A DNA stretch of 64,000 nt, taken from contig JAPFFF010000016.1 in assembly GCA_039105265.1 (NCBI GenBank), forward strand, positions 558,001 through 622,000, in the 5' to 3' direction. Of the stretch, positions 50,401 through 58,175 are shown one piece after another. The notes beneath the pieces are model-generated. The model was given only the letters and a program-made list of their open reading frames with translations, had not been told where the DNA came from and made no database searches. Origin of the DNA: Tritrichomonas musculus (taxonomy: Eukaryota; Parabasalia; Tritrichomonadida; Tritrichomonadidae). A program made the translations under genes and the position numbers. How positions within the stretch are numbered: position 1 is the stretch's first letter; every line of letters begins with the position of its first letter.

Positions 50401-52488
50401 CTTTTTCAATTTGTCAATAGACATTATTTTTAATGTGATTTCCATAATAAATTTGGTGAGTCTATAAAAGCCTTTTTTAGCAGACAATTGAATAATTTCA
50501 CAAGATGATATTTCATTGAAGCCATTATCAATGAGAGTTATAAATGAATGAACATTTCCATTGGATAATGAATTATAAACAAGATCTGTCAATGAATGTT
50601 TTAATTTGTTATAATTTGAATATTTTTGTTCAATTATCCAATCAAACAAATCATTTTGGTGTCTTTTAATTGTTAAATAAACATCTTTGAAGCCTTTTGA
50701 ATATTCGTTATTACTTCTCGTTCCCCAACTATAAGATTTCTTTTCAACAACAATTTCATTACTTCTTTGATCAATAATTTTAATGATTTCAATATTGCCA
50801 CCATGAATTGCATATTCAAAAGAGAATTGATTTAGTTTGACATGATTTAATAACAAATATTTGAAGCACTTAAGTGAACCATAAGCAGCAGCATAATTCA
50901 AAAGGTTTGTTTGTCCGTTTTCTACAAAATTTTCAAAGATATTAAAGGGAACAAATGCATTTAAAATGTTGATTTTTCTTTTGTTTACCAAATCTTGTAA
51001 CAAATCAACATCATCATGACGTAGAGCTTTTGTTAATTCATCATCTGGCTCACCATTTGCCAACATTTCAACGTATTTATCAATGTTTGTCAAGTAATTT
51101 TCAAAGAATGATTCATCATAATTTTGGTATTTTTTCTTAAGAACTAATGACTGTGATGCATCATCAACTATTTCAGGAAAAAACCAATTGTACACATAAT
51201 TAGATTGATAACCATTCTTAGTGCTAGTATAATATTCATAATATGAGTGACTGCCTGTGCTTTTATTTATTTGAGTTGATATAAAGGTTTCGATTTCTGC
51301 TCGTATTGTTTCTTTGGTCACAATTCCTTTCTTATACAAATTGTAAATAAAAGAACAGTTACACTGACTTTGACCAAATTTTTTTAGCAACTTTTTGATA
51401 AGAAAAGGTATCAATATTTTCAGATGTTTATTTTCACTACTTTCTTTATCAAGCTGAATTATTAATTCAATCAAATTTGGGTGCAAAAGGATGTCACCTT
51501 CAATTGCTTGAAGGATAAAAGCTGCCAGTTCTTTAACGTCATCTTCACTTTTGGTCCAAATTGAATCAACAATTGAATTTTTCACTGTCATAACCGTTTT
51601 TTCATTAATGTGATATAAAAGGTCAAATAAATTGTCAATTAAATCAATGGTCTCTTGTTGCTCGTCTATAAAATCCGATATTTGATTGAATTTTTCTATG
51701 AATTTGTTAACGTCATTTATAACGCATTCAATTTTGAGTTCTTCACAAATATTTTTGAATGAATTCATGTTGATCGACGATAATTTAATTGTTTGAAAAT
51801 TGAATAGATCACAAATTGATTGAAATTCATCAAATTCATCGTCATAGTCGTAAACGTATTCTGTCACTTTTGGATTTTCTGAGAATAGCTCGTTGATTAC
51901 TTTAGAGGCTTGAATACCGAAAATATTGCATTTGTATTCTTTACGGTTTGTAATGATAGTAAAAGTTCTGGGAGCAGTGTCTTTTAAAAATTCAAAAAAA
52001 TTAGATTTATCTATTTCTATTTTTTTTTCTTTTTTATGGAGTTTAAAGTCTGTTGTATCAATAACGGGTGAATTTTTAATGCATAATTCTTCTAAAATTT
52101 GATTATAAACAGGAACATCGGCTATAATAATTGAAATTGTCTTTCCTTGATACATGTCTGCAATTTTTTGGAGAACATTGTTTTCATCTTTTATATCAAG
52201 GTGATATTCCAAACAATCAGGTCTGCTCAAAATAATAGAACTTATTATAGAAGTATCTTCGAGCATTTCAATATTAAAATGGCTTGATCCATTTAGGGTC
52301 GATATCGTAAAAATTTTTGGTGCTATTTCACAAAAGTTTATATCGTAGGATGGATTTAATAAATATATGTTTGATGAACTATTAGAGTTACTAACTAGCT
52401 GTTTACTCTCTTTGACAGCAACTCTGAACGAAATATGATTTTTTTTCGTATTTTGACGAAAGTCGTAATTATGACCGTATCCATACAT
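44488..52488 (-). CDS. Giant ankyrin-repeat protein with BTB-like head, NPF-rich repeats and basic tail
   Basis: 2,666 residues, intact, from ATG. Residues 1-about 350 contain two BTB-like stretches (FTISTLNGSSHFNIEML and RTFTIITNRKEYKCNIFGIQASKVINELF, each with a strand-helix pattern) followed by a BACK-like helical part. Residues about 480-1560 hold DUF3447-type and classical ankyrin repeats (NLLNYAAAYGSLKCFKYLLL, TALFIAAQEDCIDIFKRLI, TPLMEACKYSNEKNVKLLF). Residues about 1600-2100 are disordered, with six copies of a 60-odd-residue unit carrying ENPFAKLSTPVGWGKP and TNPFSSDDSNKSDENK. Residues about 2240-2510 are 16 copies of a 16-residue SQNAFNTNNTETQSPF repeat. The end has a bipartite basic stretch (SGRRKRKIRKRKEDD, a likely nuclear localisation signal) and a Gln-rich tail. 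NPF motifs bind EH domains in other eukaryotes. The role is unknown; scaffold is the safe reading. Confidence 0.9.
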   Translation of the reverse strand: MYGYGHNYDFRQNTKKNHISFRVAVKESKQLVSNSNSSSNIYLLNPSYDINFCEIAPKIFTISTLNGSSHFNIEMLEDTSIISSIILSRPDCLEYHLDIKDENNVLQKIADMYQGKTISIIIADVPVYNQILEELCIKNSPVIDTTDFKLHKKEKKIEIDKSNFFEFLKDTAPRTFTIITNRKEYKCNIFGIQASKVINELFSENPKVTEYVYDYDDEFDEFQSICDLFNFQTIKLSSINMNSFKNICEELKIECVINDVNKFIEKFNQISDFIDEQQETIDLIDNLFDLLYHINEKTVMTVKNSIVDSIWTKSEDDVKELAAFILQAIEGDILLHPNLIELIIQLDKESSENKHLKILIPFLIKKLLKKFGQSQCNCSFIYNLYKKGIVTKETIRAEIETFISTQINKSTGSHSYYEYYTSTKNGYQSNYVYNWFFPEIVDDASQSLVLKKKYQNYDESFFENYLTNIDKYVEMLANGEPDDELTKALRHDDVDLLQDLVNKRKINILNAFVPFNIFENFVENGQTNLLNYAAAYGSLKCFKYLLLNHVKLNQFSFEYAIHGGNIEIIKIIDQRSNEIVVEKKSYSWGTRSNNEYSKGFKDVYLTIKRHQNDLFDWIIEQKYSNYNKLKHSLTDLVYNSLSNGNVHSFITLIDNGFNEISSCEIIQLSAKKGFYRLTKFIMEITLKIMSIDKLKKNKFFASGIESYASFDNLSIFKLIIDYIGPHVLNSILVYLVENDIIDIIRFYFDFVEEQQNNKYFLDISLCAKSFEVSVKKRTDDIFNYLFEKLKSNFRHTFKMINWCDKILPEACKASKFNIVKTIYEEVFPKHDEHTIFPVKIDKSEFTKSFYEAATVGSFEICKYLTDNNAPIYYEFFSSNQNNITSLASMKKDIVSIIFEKLKNKSKILEKLIIPAIKKGNSELVDYLFNKKAPSQDTLIEAVKSNNLEIVNIILKYNSEPSFINYRSRDGTALFIAAQEDCIDIFKRLISIPKINPSLYNKNGITPLQVALQNKSVDIIKAVLDFYGDDILHYPYEIANMVNKVLGFYIKASDYKNNETTFGKAYSYYGCHHKEMKKKDEIESVANNKIKDIILRILEIKDFDPNAIVDKSTFLIEACIKNDVDIVKALLKLPKIDPNMYYPSNGYTPLIISINNNNNCEIAELLLNHPKIDFGAKDYFGKTAFSYSIENEKYEMIDMMMKNDKFVSSEIDNINNTFYNSTSNILKHLIVSKFIDVNYKPQNAEQSKLQKVVNDEDYQTIDLIINHPSFDKEKSNFKDVLYYSIKEKPVIFDTLMQIIKDDINDYQYKDGDLYTIALKFKKPSALEALLSHPNFKLLNHDIKEECLNVFNFEVDMSMTIQLLKSFYKYDRNHDKVIDLNKLLPNGKTVFTSIHVSYPQIGEFVDLLLECGADPNIPDKNDVYPLENAFFLRSISFATSLVKSNKIDFNKKIPNKVLNEFDGQQRVKYTTYLHLAARLSDVCFLNLLINVPGIDINITDDSGETPLMEACKYSNEKNVKLLFQRDDLDYLKVNNNNMNALQMVRGSALFNVQKMDRTEFKDNLILFTSYNNNPWNAGRLRVNNAFYNQTPKWTDTKNPFKDENNHFEKGKIDKNGFTFFMSEKFKENEKITPFSGFKTNVFNNEKTNTETSTTVWKKSTNNELSLSPSKSINPFATSNPFSSVDSDKSEESKSLFSQSAENPFAKLSTPVGWGKPNSSKISNLHHQTTNPFSLVDSNKSDENKLDENKSDENKLNENKLDENKLDENKLDENKSDENELDENKSLFSQSSENPFAKLSTPVGWGKPNSSKISNLHHQTTNPFSSDDSNKSDENKSDENKLDENKSLFSQSNENPFAKLSTPVGWGKPNSSKISNLHHQTTNPFSSDDSNKSDENELDENKSLFSQSNENPFAKLSTPVGWGKPNSSKISNLLHQTTNPFSSDDSNKSDENKSDENKLDENKSLFSQSNENPFAKLSTPVGWGKPNSSKISNLLHQTTNPFSSDDSNKSDENELDENKSLFSQSNENPFAKLSTPVGWGKPNSSKISNLHHQTTNPFSLVDSNKSDENESSIPFGWIKSGASNPPESDSKQITNSPSSIDSNKSNESKTEICTQQLSTQTNESIILTSQPGWNNIDAGKDGNDSAISDENKSSISHNLLLAQSNTNSIKSKPEVEDMNSHQLSSTSNSSTERKADVPHQINMDYQNVNSMDEPSKTSSDSFIKRKTAMRKPFEPNQICEFNPKTLSPFSQNSFNASNEESQSLFSQNAFNTSNEESQSPFSQNAFNANNTETQSPFSKNAFNTNNTETQSPFSQNAFNTNNTESQSPFSQNAFNTNNTETQSPFSQNAFNTNNTETQSPFSQNAFNANNTESQSPFSQNAFNTNNTETQSPFSQNAFNANNTESQSPFSQNAFNANNTESQSPFSQNAFNTNNTETQSPFSQNAFNTNNTETQSPFSQNAFNTNNTETQSPFSQNAFNTNNTETQSPFSQNAFNANNTESQSPFSQNSVNGNNNSSFMQSEIPSTSFQDQSESSHQSESDGEDQEANENMHEQDGSKKSPKAHSGRRKRKIRKRKEDDMNEFDDQNSINFGQPLFYADSINYQPQIYGQPFAYDQNFAAQQQQQLIQMMQMCSDAQTQFDMQVRYQDNFLNSMQTANNHQRKKKRSHK
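44981..45755 (-). repeat. 48-bp minisatellite in the giant ankyrin gene
   Basis: About 16 units of 48 bp encode SQNAFNTNNTETQSPF with T/A and T/S variants. Neighbouring units are almost identical at silent sites too, which indicates recent homogenisation. Confidence 0.92.
46310..47460 (-). repeat. Compound ~180-bp tandem repeat with nested SDENK repeat
   Basis: Six units of roughly 170-195 bp encode NPFAKLSTPVGWGKPNSSKISNL plus TNPFSSDDSN. Within each is a variable number of 15-bp units encoding SDENK/LDENK (one unit at 47155-47280 has about nine). Length variation comes from the nested unit. Confidence 0.9.
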
Positions 52489-53149
52489 TTTATAAATTTT
52501 GTTTTCCTAAATAAGGCAAGTATTATAAAGTATTGAATTTGAATTTTAATATTAAAATTCAGATAAAAGTCCTTGATTTTGAGATATTTATAAAATTCCT
52601 TTGGTATATTTTTTTTATTTCATCCCAGCTTTACCTCTAATGTGATATATTTCTAATTTTAAGATTGCGTCTTTATATATTAATTCTGATATCTTTGCAA
52701 GTTACTATGTTTTCTTAGTTTTTTATGCATTTTGATGTTTGAATTTGAAAATGATTGAAATCAATAAAATTTGTAATTCCATATCAAAAAGAGTTTTGAA
52801 AAATCATAAAAGTAAAACTATTTTAAATCAATAAATTATTCTGATCAAAGATTTTAGCATCGAGCATAATTTAATGAACTTTTTACTTGGTTCTTGAAAA
52901 ATATATGTCAAATCTATTATATTTAACTTTCATTGTTCAATAAATTAGATAGAATTTCTTCTTCTTTAAATATAATTTCTTTTTCATCAAATATCCTGCA
53001 TATAAATGAACCTTTTTGAATATAACTCATTGTATGCAATTTGAATTGTTAATCATCTTCTAATTCATCAATTTATAATTTAGTCAAATTTATTCAAAGC
53101 TTGATTTTCGACATCTATTTAATTGAAAGCTACTCCATTTTTTACTTTA
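52489..53149. other. AT-rich spacer upstream of the giant ankyrin gene
   Basis: No gene and no Inr next to the ATG are seen. Nothing else is recognised. Confidence 0.45.
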
Positions 53150-53500
53150 TGACAGAAGTCAGTTGATCTTAGGTTTCGTTGAATGAAGGATGATCTCTTT
53201 AAATTATTTTGATTTTGTTGACCAGCAATTTTCGATCAGTCTTCTTGAAAATTTTGTGATGTTGCTTGGAAATCGTCCCTTGTTTTGTGATACTGATCTC
53301 TGGATATTAGCCTTTAGTAAGGATCACAAAAACATCATCAAAAAATGTGTAGACATCGACTTTTTCGTCGTAGTCTGTTCTACCTTGAAGAAGTTCATAT
53401 AACATGGATTTCAGGCTACTTGTCATCTGAGTGCGACTCATCGTTTCATTGTCTACTTTGATGAACATGAAAAGTTTCAAATCGTGTGAATGATTCCAGC
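53150..53500 (-). pseudogene. Relic of a TKL-type protein kinase (C-lobe)
   Basis: On the - strand the sequence reads DNETMSRTQMTSSLKSM, then ELLQGRTDYDEKVDVYTF, then VILTKG, YPEISITKQG and later CWSTK. This is the activation segment to C-lobe of trichomonad TKL kinases (compare YNEKVDVYSYGVVVFFIL in the two whole kinases of this window). It has no start, has lost the DFG and APE motifs, and contains stops; the N-lobe is missing. It is an old pseudogene fragment of a different kinase subfamily from the 12.4-kb and 34.5-kb copies. Confidence 0.65.
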
Positions 53501-54245
53501 TGAGCGTACTTTCTCAATTGCTGAAAATGGCTCTTCATTCCCTTAATTTTTTATTAATACAGAAGTTTTCGAAATTTTTTCTGTTCTAGTTTTCAGGATA
53601 TAATTGATACCAGACAATATTTATATGTTTAACAAGTTGTTAGTCAAATATTGAGAATATTCATCTGTTCAATTTCGAGAAACAATAAAATCAAATCTGA
53701 TCAATTATTGAAGTTTTTTAAAGATTGATTAAACTAATAAATGTTTTCATTTATAATATTGTTTATTAAATATGATTATATATTTTTATTAAAATAAAAT
53801 TCAAGTATAAACTAGATATTTTTATTTTTTTAAAAAAATTCAAAAGGCAAACGTTTTTAAAAAGATTGAGATTGCCCAGGTTTGAAAGACCCTATTTTTA
53901 ATCTTCATCATATTGTATTCTATTATATTTAATTAATTGTTTTTTTGTAATTTGCTTCTGATAAAGAAAAAAAAAAGAATTATTAAAAATTTTTAAATAA
54001 AAAATTAACGTCTTGCCTCAATTATTTCAAAGTATCACTGAATTTTTTCAAGCATCTGATCAGATTTGATTTTATTGTTTCTCGAAATTGAACAGAGGAA
54101 TATGCTCAATATTTGACCAACAACTTGTTAAACATATAAATATTACATGGTATAAAGGAATTTCTAAAATCTTGTGCCATTTTTTTTTCAGACACTTCTA
54201 TTAATACATAAAATATCGCATATTATATAATATTTGAATCATTTA
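53501..54245. other. Spacer with a long imperfect inverted repeat
   Basis: The region consists of the two arms listed separately and an AT-rich centre (53704-54057). No frame is seen. Confidence 0.5.
53616..54144. repeat. Inverted repeat, ~87-bp arms (53616-53703 and 54058-54144)
   Basis: The arm ATATTTATATGTTTAACAAG ... AATCTGATCA is inverted on the other side with only about four differences in 87 bp. The spacer is about 355 bp. The outer flanks show weaker similarity (TATTAATA ... GAAGT). It may be a worn transposon or a stem-forming inverted duplication; no target duplication was found. Confidence 0.6.
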
Positions 54246-54586
54246 GGATCGATTCTAAAATAGTTGTACAATTCTGAAGGACATTCAAAAAGTGGAATTT
54301 CTTCAGAAAAAATAATCATAATAAAATAGCTTAAAAAACAAATCTTTTTATGTTACAAAATTTTTACCGATTCTTACCGCCAGCCGCGGGGTCTCGACTC
54401 GGCTTCGCTTCGCTCAGCCTCGCTCGACGCCCGCTAGGCGGTATGTAGTCTCGGTAAAAATTATGTAAAAATATAAAAAGATTTAATTTTATTTAGCATT
54501 TTTATTAGATTATTTTTTCTGAAGAAATTCCACTTTTTGAAGGCTCTTTCAATTGTACAACTATTTTAGAATCGATCCATCATTTA
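54238..54586. repeat. 8-bp target-site duplication pair around the 333-bp MITE
   Basis: ATCATTTA at 54238-54245 and 54579-54586, bordering the inverted ends. Confidence 0.8.
54246..54578. mobile_element. 333-bp MITE with nested GC-rich palindromic core
   Basis: The inverted ends start GGATCGATTCTAAAATAGTT and match for about 28 bp, then again over a second stretch (TTCAAAAAGTGGAATTTCTT ... AAAATAAT), flanked by an 8-bp duplication ATCATTTA. Within it a 100-bp segment, TTTTTACCGA (54361) to TCGGTAAAAA (54460), holds a core of about 70 bp framed by TACCGCC and GGCGGTA that is around 70% GC, with GGCTTCGCTTCGCTC-type repeats, in a genome otherwise near 25-30% GC. GG ends with an 8-bp duplication fit Merlin, hAT or MULE families; I cannot choose. 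It lies 70 bp beyond the stop of the glycine-rich gene. Confidence 0.75.
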
Positions 54587-54654
54587 TTATATTTATTATT
54601 ATATATTCTAATAATATCAAAAATTATTAATTTGCACAATATTTTTACTTAAAT

Positions 54655-56997
54655 TTATAGTGGTGTGATTTTCGCGAAACCGTGTCCGGTATGGCCCCGT
54701 TCATTTCCATTTCCATCTGGACGAGGGAATTCTTCGTTACCGCCAACGCACTTCACATCTCTTAAGTAGTACGCGCCGCTTAGAGCAAACTGAGATGCAT
54801 TTGTGGGGTCTCCTAACTGAAATGCCATAAAGCTCGACTCTGTGAATGTCCAGCCGGACCCGCCGCCGCCACTTGAACACCTATTGTGGCTTCCATAACC
54901 ACCGCTTCCACCACCGTACCAGCCGCCTCCGCCTCCGCCCCCTGAATGGCATCCATTACTGTAATTGCTTGTGGCACCTATATCGAAATTGCCTCGATAC
55001 CCGTGTTGGCCATCACCGCAACCGAGGCCTGGTGTGCTGTCTGCCTGAGTGCCCGCACCTTGGCTCTGAAGTGATCCTGTATAGTAGCAGTTGCCCCCAC
55101 TTAGACCTCCTCCAAATCCACCTGGATCAACATGGCAGCAGTTACCACCAGCTCCACCGCCGCCACCAGCGACAATCACTCGGTTGTATTTTGATTCATT
55201 TCCGATTCTAATTGACGTCGAACCTCCTCCTGTTCCTGGAACTGTATGATAATCAGAACAGTAACTAATTCTTGTTCCTCCGCCGTCAGGGAAGCCTCCT
55301 TTTGTAGTTGATCCGTCAGTTGAATCGGATGGACGACCTTCTTCACCAACAAAAACATAAACGGCCTCTTTTTTGTTCAAACTTAGAATACCCATTGAAT
55401 AACCGCCTAAACCGCCTGGAACTGTTGAATTACCTCGACGACCCTGACCATTACCAGTACCATCACCACCTTTTGCACCCCACACTTCAAGTTTGTATTG
55501 GCCTTGAGGAAGTGAAATTTTGAATGGTTCACCTTTTACATAGCCGAATGAGAGACAGCTTGAATTCGTTATCACAGAGTTACTCACAATTTCGTTTGGT
55601 TCACCGTCACTGTTAAAAACAATGCATCTCACGTAGTACTTGCCTGGCTTGCAACCAAATGATGTGTTCATGTGAAGTGAAGTGATTTGTTCTCCATCTT
55701 CATACGCTTCACTTCCAAGAGTTTTTGCATTACTTGTGCTAACGATCACTTTACTCTTCGTTGTGTCAAGTTCTGAACCGTTCTCTTTCAAATTTATTTC
55801 TGCATTGATAAAAGGTCCTTTTTCGACGCTGGCAACGATTTGTCTTTTGATTAGGATTTCATCAGGATTTTTTTTTGACTCTAATTCATTCAATTGTTTT
55901 TGAATCAGTGCTTCTAAATCTTTCATTTTATTTAGCTGCTCATTTAATTGATTTTGTTGTTCATCCAATTGATTTTGTAATTCAGCATTTTTTGAATCTG
56001 ATTCATTCAATTGTTTTTGAAATGATGTTTCTATATCTTTCATTTTATTTTGTTGCTCAATTAATTTATTTTGCTGTTCATCTAATTTATTTTGTAGTTG
56101 AGCATTTTTTGACTCTGATTCATTCAATTGTTTTTGAAGCAAAGCTTCTAGGTCATTCATTTTATTTAGCTGTTTATCATTCATTTCTTGAAGATTCTTT
56201 TTACGATTGTTTATTTCATTTATAAGGTTTAAATTACACTTCAGATAATCAAAGTAATGTTGTGTTTTTTCATCCGATTTTGCATACATTTCACACAAAT
56301 CTTCAAGTCGATCATTTGAAAGTTTTTGAAGATCAAGAAATTGAAATAAAACATAATATTTACTCAGTGATTTTATTATAATATCATAAAGTTTGTTACT
56401 ATTGATTAAATCCGCTGAACTTTGTGAAACAACTCGATAAATAATTTCAATTGGTAATTGGCTGAATTTCTCATTTGAAAAACATTCATTGATTTTGCTT
56501 GTTAACAATTGTTCGATTTCACCACTGATTTTTATTTGTTGATTTGATGTTTCTGTTTGTGTTTTAGCATCATATTGGATCATTTGAATAATAAAATCAA
56601 CATCTATATTATGCGATTTAATATATTGATTGATTTTGTATGTAAGTTTCCGAACCTTTAATAAATGTGAAATTTTGAGAAGATCATTACATTGAATATA
56701 TGTAAAGATCGAATCTTCATTAATGTTGTAATTTTGTTTTAATAATTGAAAAAATAAATCGATATTCTCTGGTGAAAGTTGTGATTCTTCTTGAAGTTGA
56801 CGAATACGATTGCTAACATCTGAAAATCTATATGATTCTCGAATATTCTTGGAATATTTAGTTAATTGTGAATAATAAAAATTTATAGTTGTTGAATCAT
56901 GCTGAAATGTAATTAAATCATCATTTTCGAAATCTTCATCACCAACAATATCAGAATTCTGATCTTGGTCACAATTTTGCTGGTTGGAATTGCTCAT
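54655..56997 (-). CDS. BTB-like / coiled-coil / glycine-rich protein
   Basis: 780 residues from the ATG at 56997. Residues about 20-150 look BTB-like (LITFQHDSTTINFYYSQLTKYS, then the helical pattern usual in trichomonad BTB proteins) and about 150-270 BACK-like. Residues about 275-395 are coiled coil with a repeated LNESDSKNAQLQNKLDEQQNK-type unit of about 33 residues. Residues about 400-490 form a beta-rich linker. Residues about 490-780 are the glycine-rich domain related to that of ALK/LTK receptors (YKLEVWGAKGGDG at its start, then VIVAGGGGGAGG, HSGGGGGGGWYGGG, SSGGGGSGWTF), with paired Cys. In ALK this fold binds protein ligands; here there is no signal peptide, so it is probably intracellular. 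The glycine-rich part is far more GC-rich than the 5' half, as Gly/Pro codons demand. No Inr precedes the ATG. Confidence 0.85.
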   Translation of the reverse strand: MSNSNQQNCDQDQNSDIVGDEDFENDDLITFQHDSTTINFYYSQLTKYSKNIRESYRFSDVSNRIRQLQEESQLSPENIDLFFQLLKQNYNINEDSIFTYIQCNDLLKISHLLKVRKLTYKINQYIKSHNIDVDFIIQMIQYDAKTQTETSNQQIKISGEIEQLLTSKINECFSNEKFSQLPIEIIYRVVSQSSADLINSNKLYDIIIKSLSKYYVLFQFLDLQKLSNDRLEDLCEMYAKSDEKTQHYFDYLKCNLNLINEINNRKKNLQEMNDKQLNKMNDLEALLQKQLNESESKNAQLQNKLDEQQNKLIEQQNKMKDIETSFQKQLNESDSKNAELQNQLDEQQNQLNEQLNKMKDLEALIQKQLNELESKKNPDEILIKRQIVASVEKGPFINAEINLKENGSELDTTKSKVIVSTSNAKTLGSEAYEDGEQITSLHMNTSFGCKPGKYYVRCIVFNSDGEPNEIVSNSVITNSSCLSFGYVKGEPFKISLPQGQYKLEVWGAKGGDGTGNGQGRRGNSTVPGGLGGYSMGILSLNKKEAVYVFVGEEGRPSDSTDGSTTKGGFPDGGGTRISYCSDYHTVPGTGGGSTSIRIGNESKYNRVIVAGGGGGAGGNCCHVDPGGFGGGLSGGNCYYTGSLQSQGAGTQADSTPGLGCGDGQHGYRGNFDIGATSNYSNGCHSGGGGGGGWYGGGSGGYGSHNRCSSGGGGSGWTFTESSFMAFQLGDPTNASQFALSGAYYLRDVKCVGGNEEFPRPDGNGNERGHTGHGFAKITPL

Positions 56998-58161
56998 CAA
57001 ATAACAAAAATGTATAAAACTATAGTGGGTGGAAAAAAGTCAATTTTTTGAATTAAATAATAAAATTTTTAAAATTTTGATAGATTTCTATATAGAGGGT
57101 GGAAAAATTACAATTTTGGAAAATCTGTTTCAATTTTTTGACAAATTACAATAAATTTTTCTCATGAGCCATTTGGAATAATTCAACACTTTTAATTAAT
57201 TATTGTATCTCATATTATTTATAATCTATATTTATTTTATTATTTGAAATAGCCTCTCTATATTTATAATTTTTACTTCATTTAAAAAAACACTTTGTTT
57301 GATGTCTAAAAGGTAATTTCAATTAATATATTGTTATATATTCCATCAAGTATAATTCGATTAAAACCATTTTGGTGCATAAGGGCAGGGATGATCAACA
57401 TTATCATTTATAATTGCATGATCTTGCAGTCCATATACACAAAAACTTATAAAATTTGCTTATTGCATCCATCTTCAATGAATTATTCAAAATGTTAATA
57501 TATTTTGTTCTTTTTGAGAAAGAAAATAGAATACAATATATTATATTTTATTGACGAGTTTTCAGTTAATGAAAAGAGTTCGGCATATTTAAATTATGTT
57601 GTCATACTATATGATGGTTATTAATATAAATCAGTTTCATATATATTTTTTGAATTTGCTTGTTTTCTAATTATTTTCCTAAGTTTTCAGTTAATGGAAA
57701 AGTTATACAATGTACAATTGTGTTACCATTCTATATGATGGTGTTTGTATTACATTAGAAAAAGAAAATACTAAAAAAATGATCAATTATTAAATTTTAA
57801 TCTGTTTTTAAGAATAATAAACTGATTTTTCATTCTAGTTTCTCACAGTTTTTTGAGTTTCTTTTTCTTTTAACCTCAAATCGGGATAAAATAAAAAAAC
57901 ATAAAAAAAAAAAAAAAAAAAAAACGATTTATTCACAATTTTTAATTTTCATATATAACACTTATTAAAAAATATTTTTATTTATAAATAGAAAAATATA
58001 TATTATTTATTTTATTTGAAATACTTTATTAAATTGATAAACAAATTAATTTAATTTTTTATGAAATAAAATAATTTTTTAAAAATTTTACAAAAAATTG
58101 AGAATAAAAAAAATTCTATGATATCGTCTCTCAAAAAATTGATTAAAAAAAATCCTCATTA
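56998..58161. other. Intergenic region with local duplications
   Basis: AGGGTGGAAAAA-type sequence occurs twice (about 57027 and 57098). A stretch of about 70 bp with GTTTTCAGTTAATG...AAAAG and CTATATGATGGT is present at 57559-57618 and again, diverged, at 57684-57742. A poly-A run lies near 57903-57924. No gene is found. Confidence 0.5.
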
Positions 58162-58175
58162 ATGAGGATTTTTTT
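58146..58175. repeat. 30-bp perfect palindrome over the phosphatase start codon
   Basis: AAATCCTCATT/AATGAGGATTT with A/T arms is perfectly self-complementary about position 58160/58161 and contains the ATG and an Inr-like TCATTA (58156-58161) of the broken phosphatase gene. Confidence 0.85.

Noticed and set aside
54370-54445. GC-rich block considered as a tRNA or rRNA gene
   Set aside because: No cloverleaf with T-loop GGTTCRANNC or A-box pattern could be drawn; it sits exactly inside a MITE with its own inverted ends.
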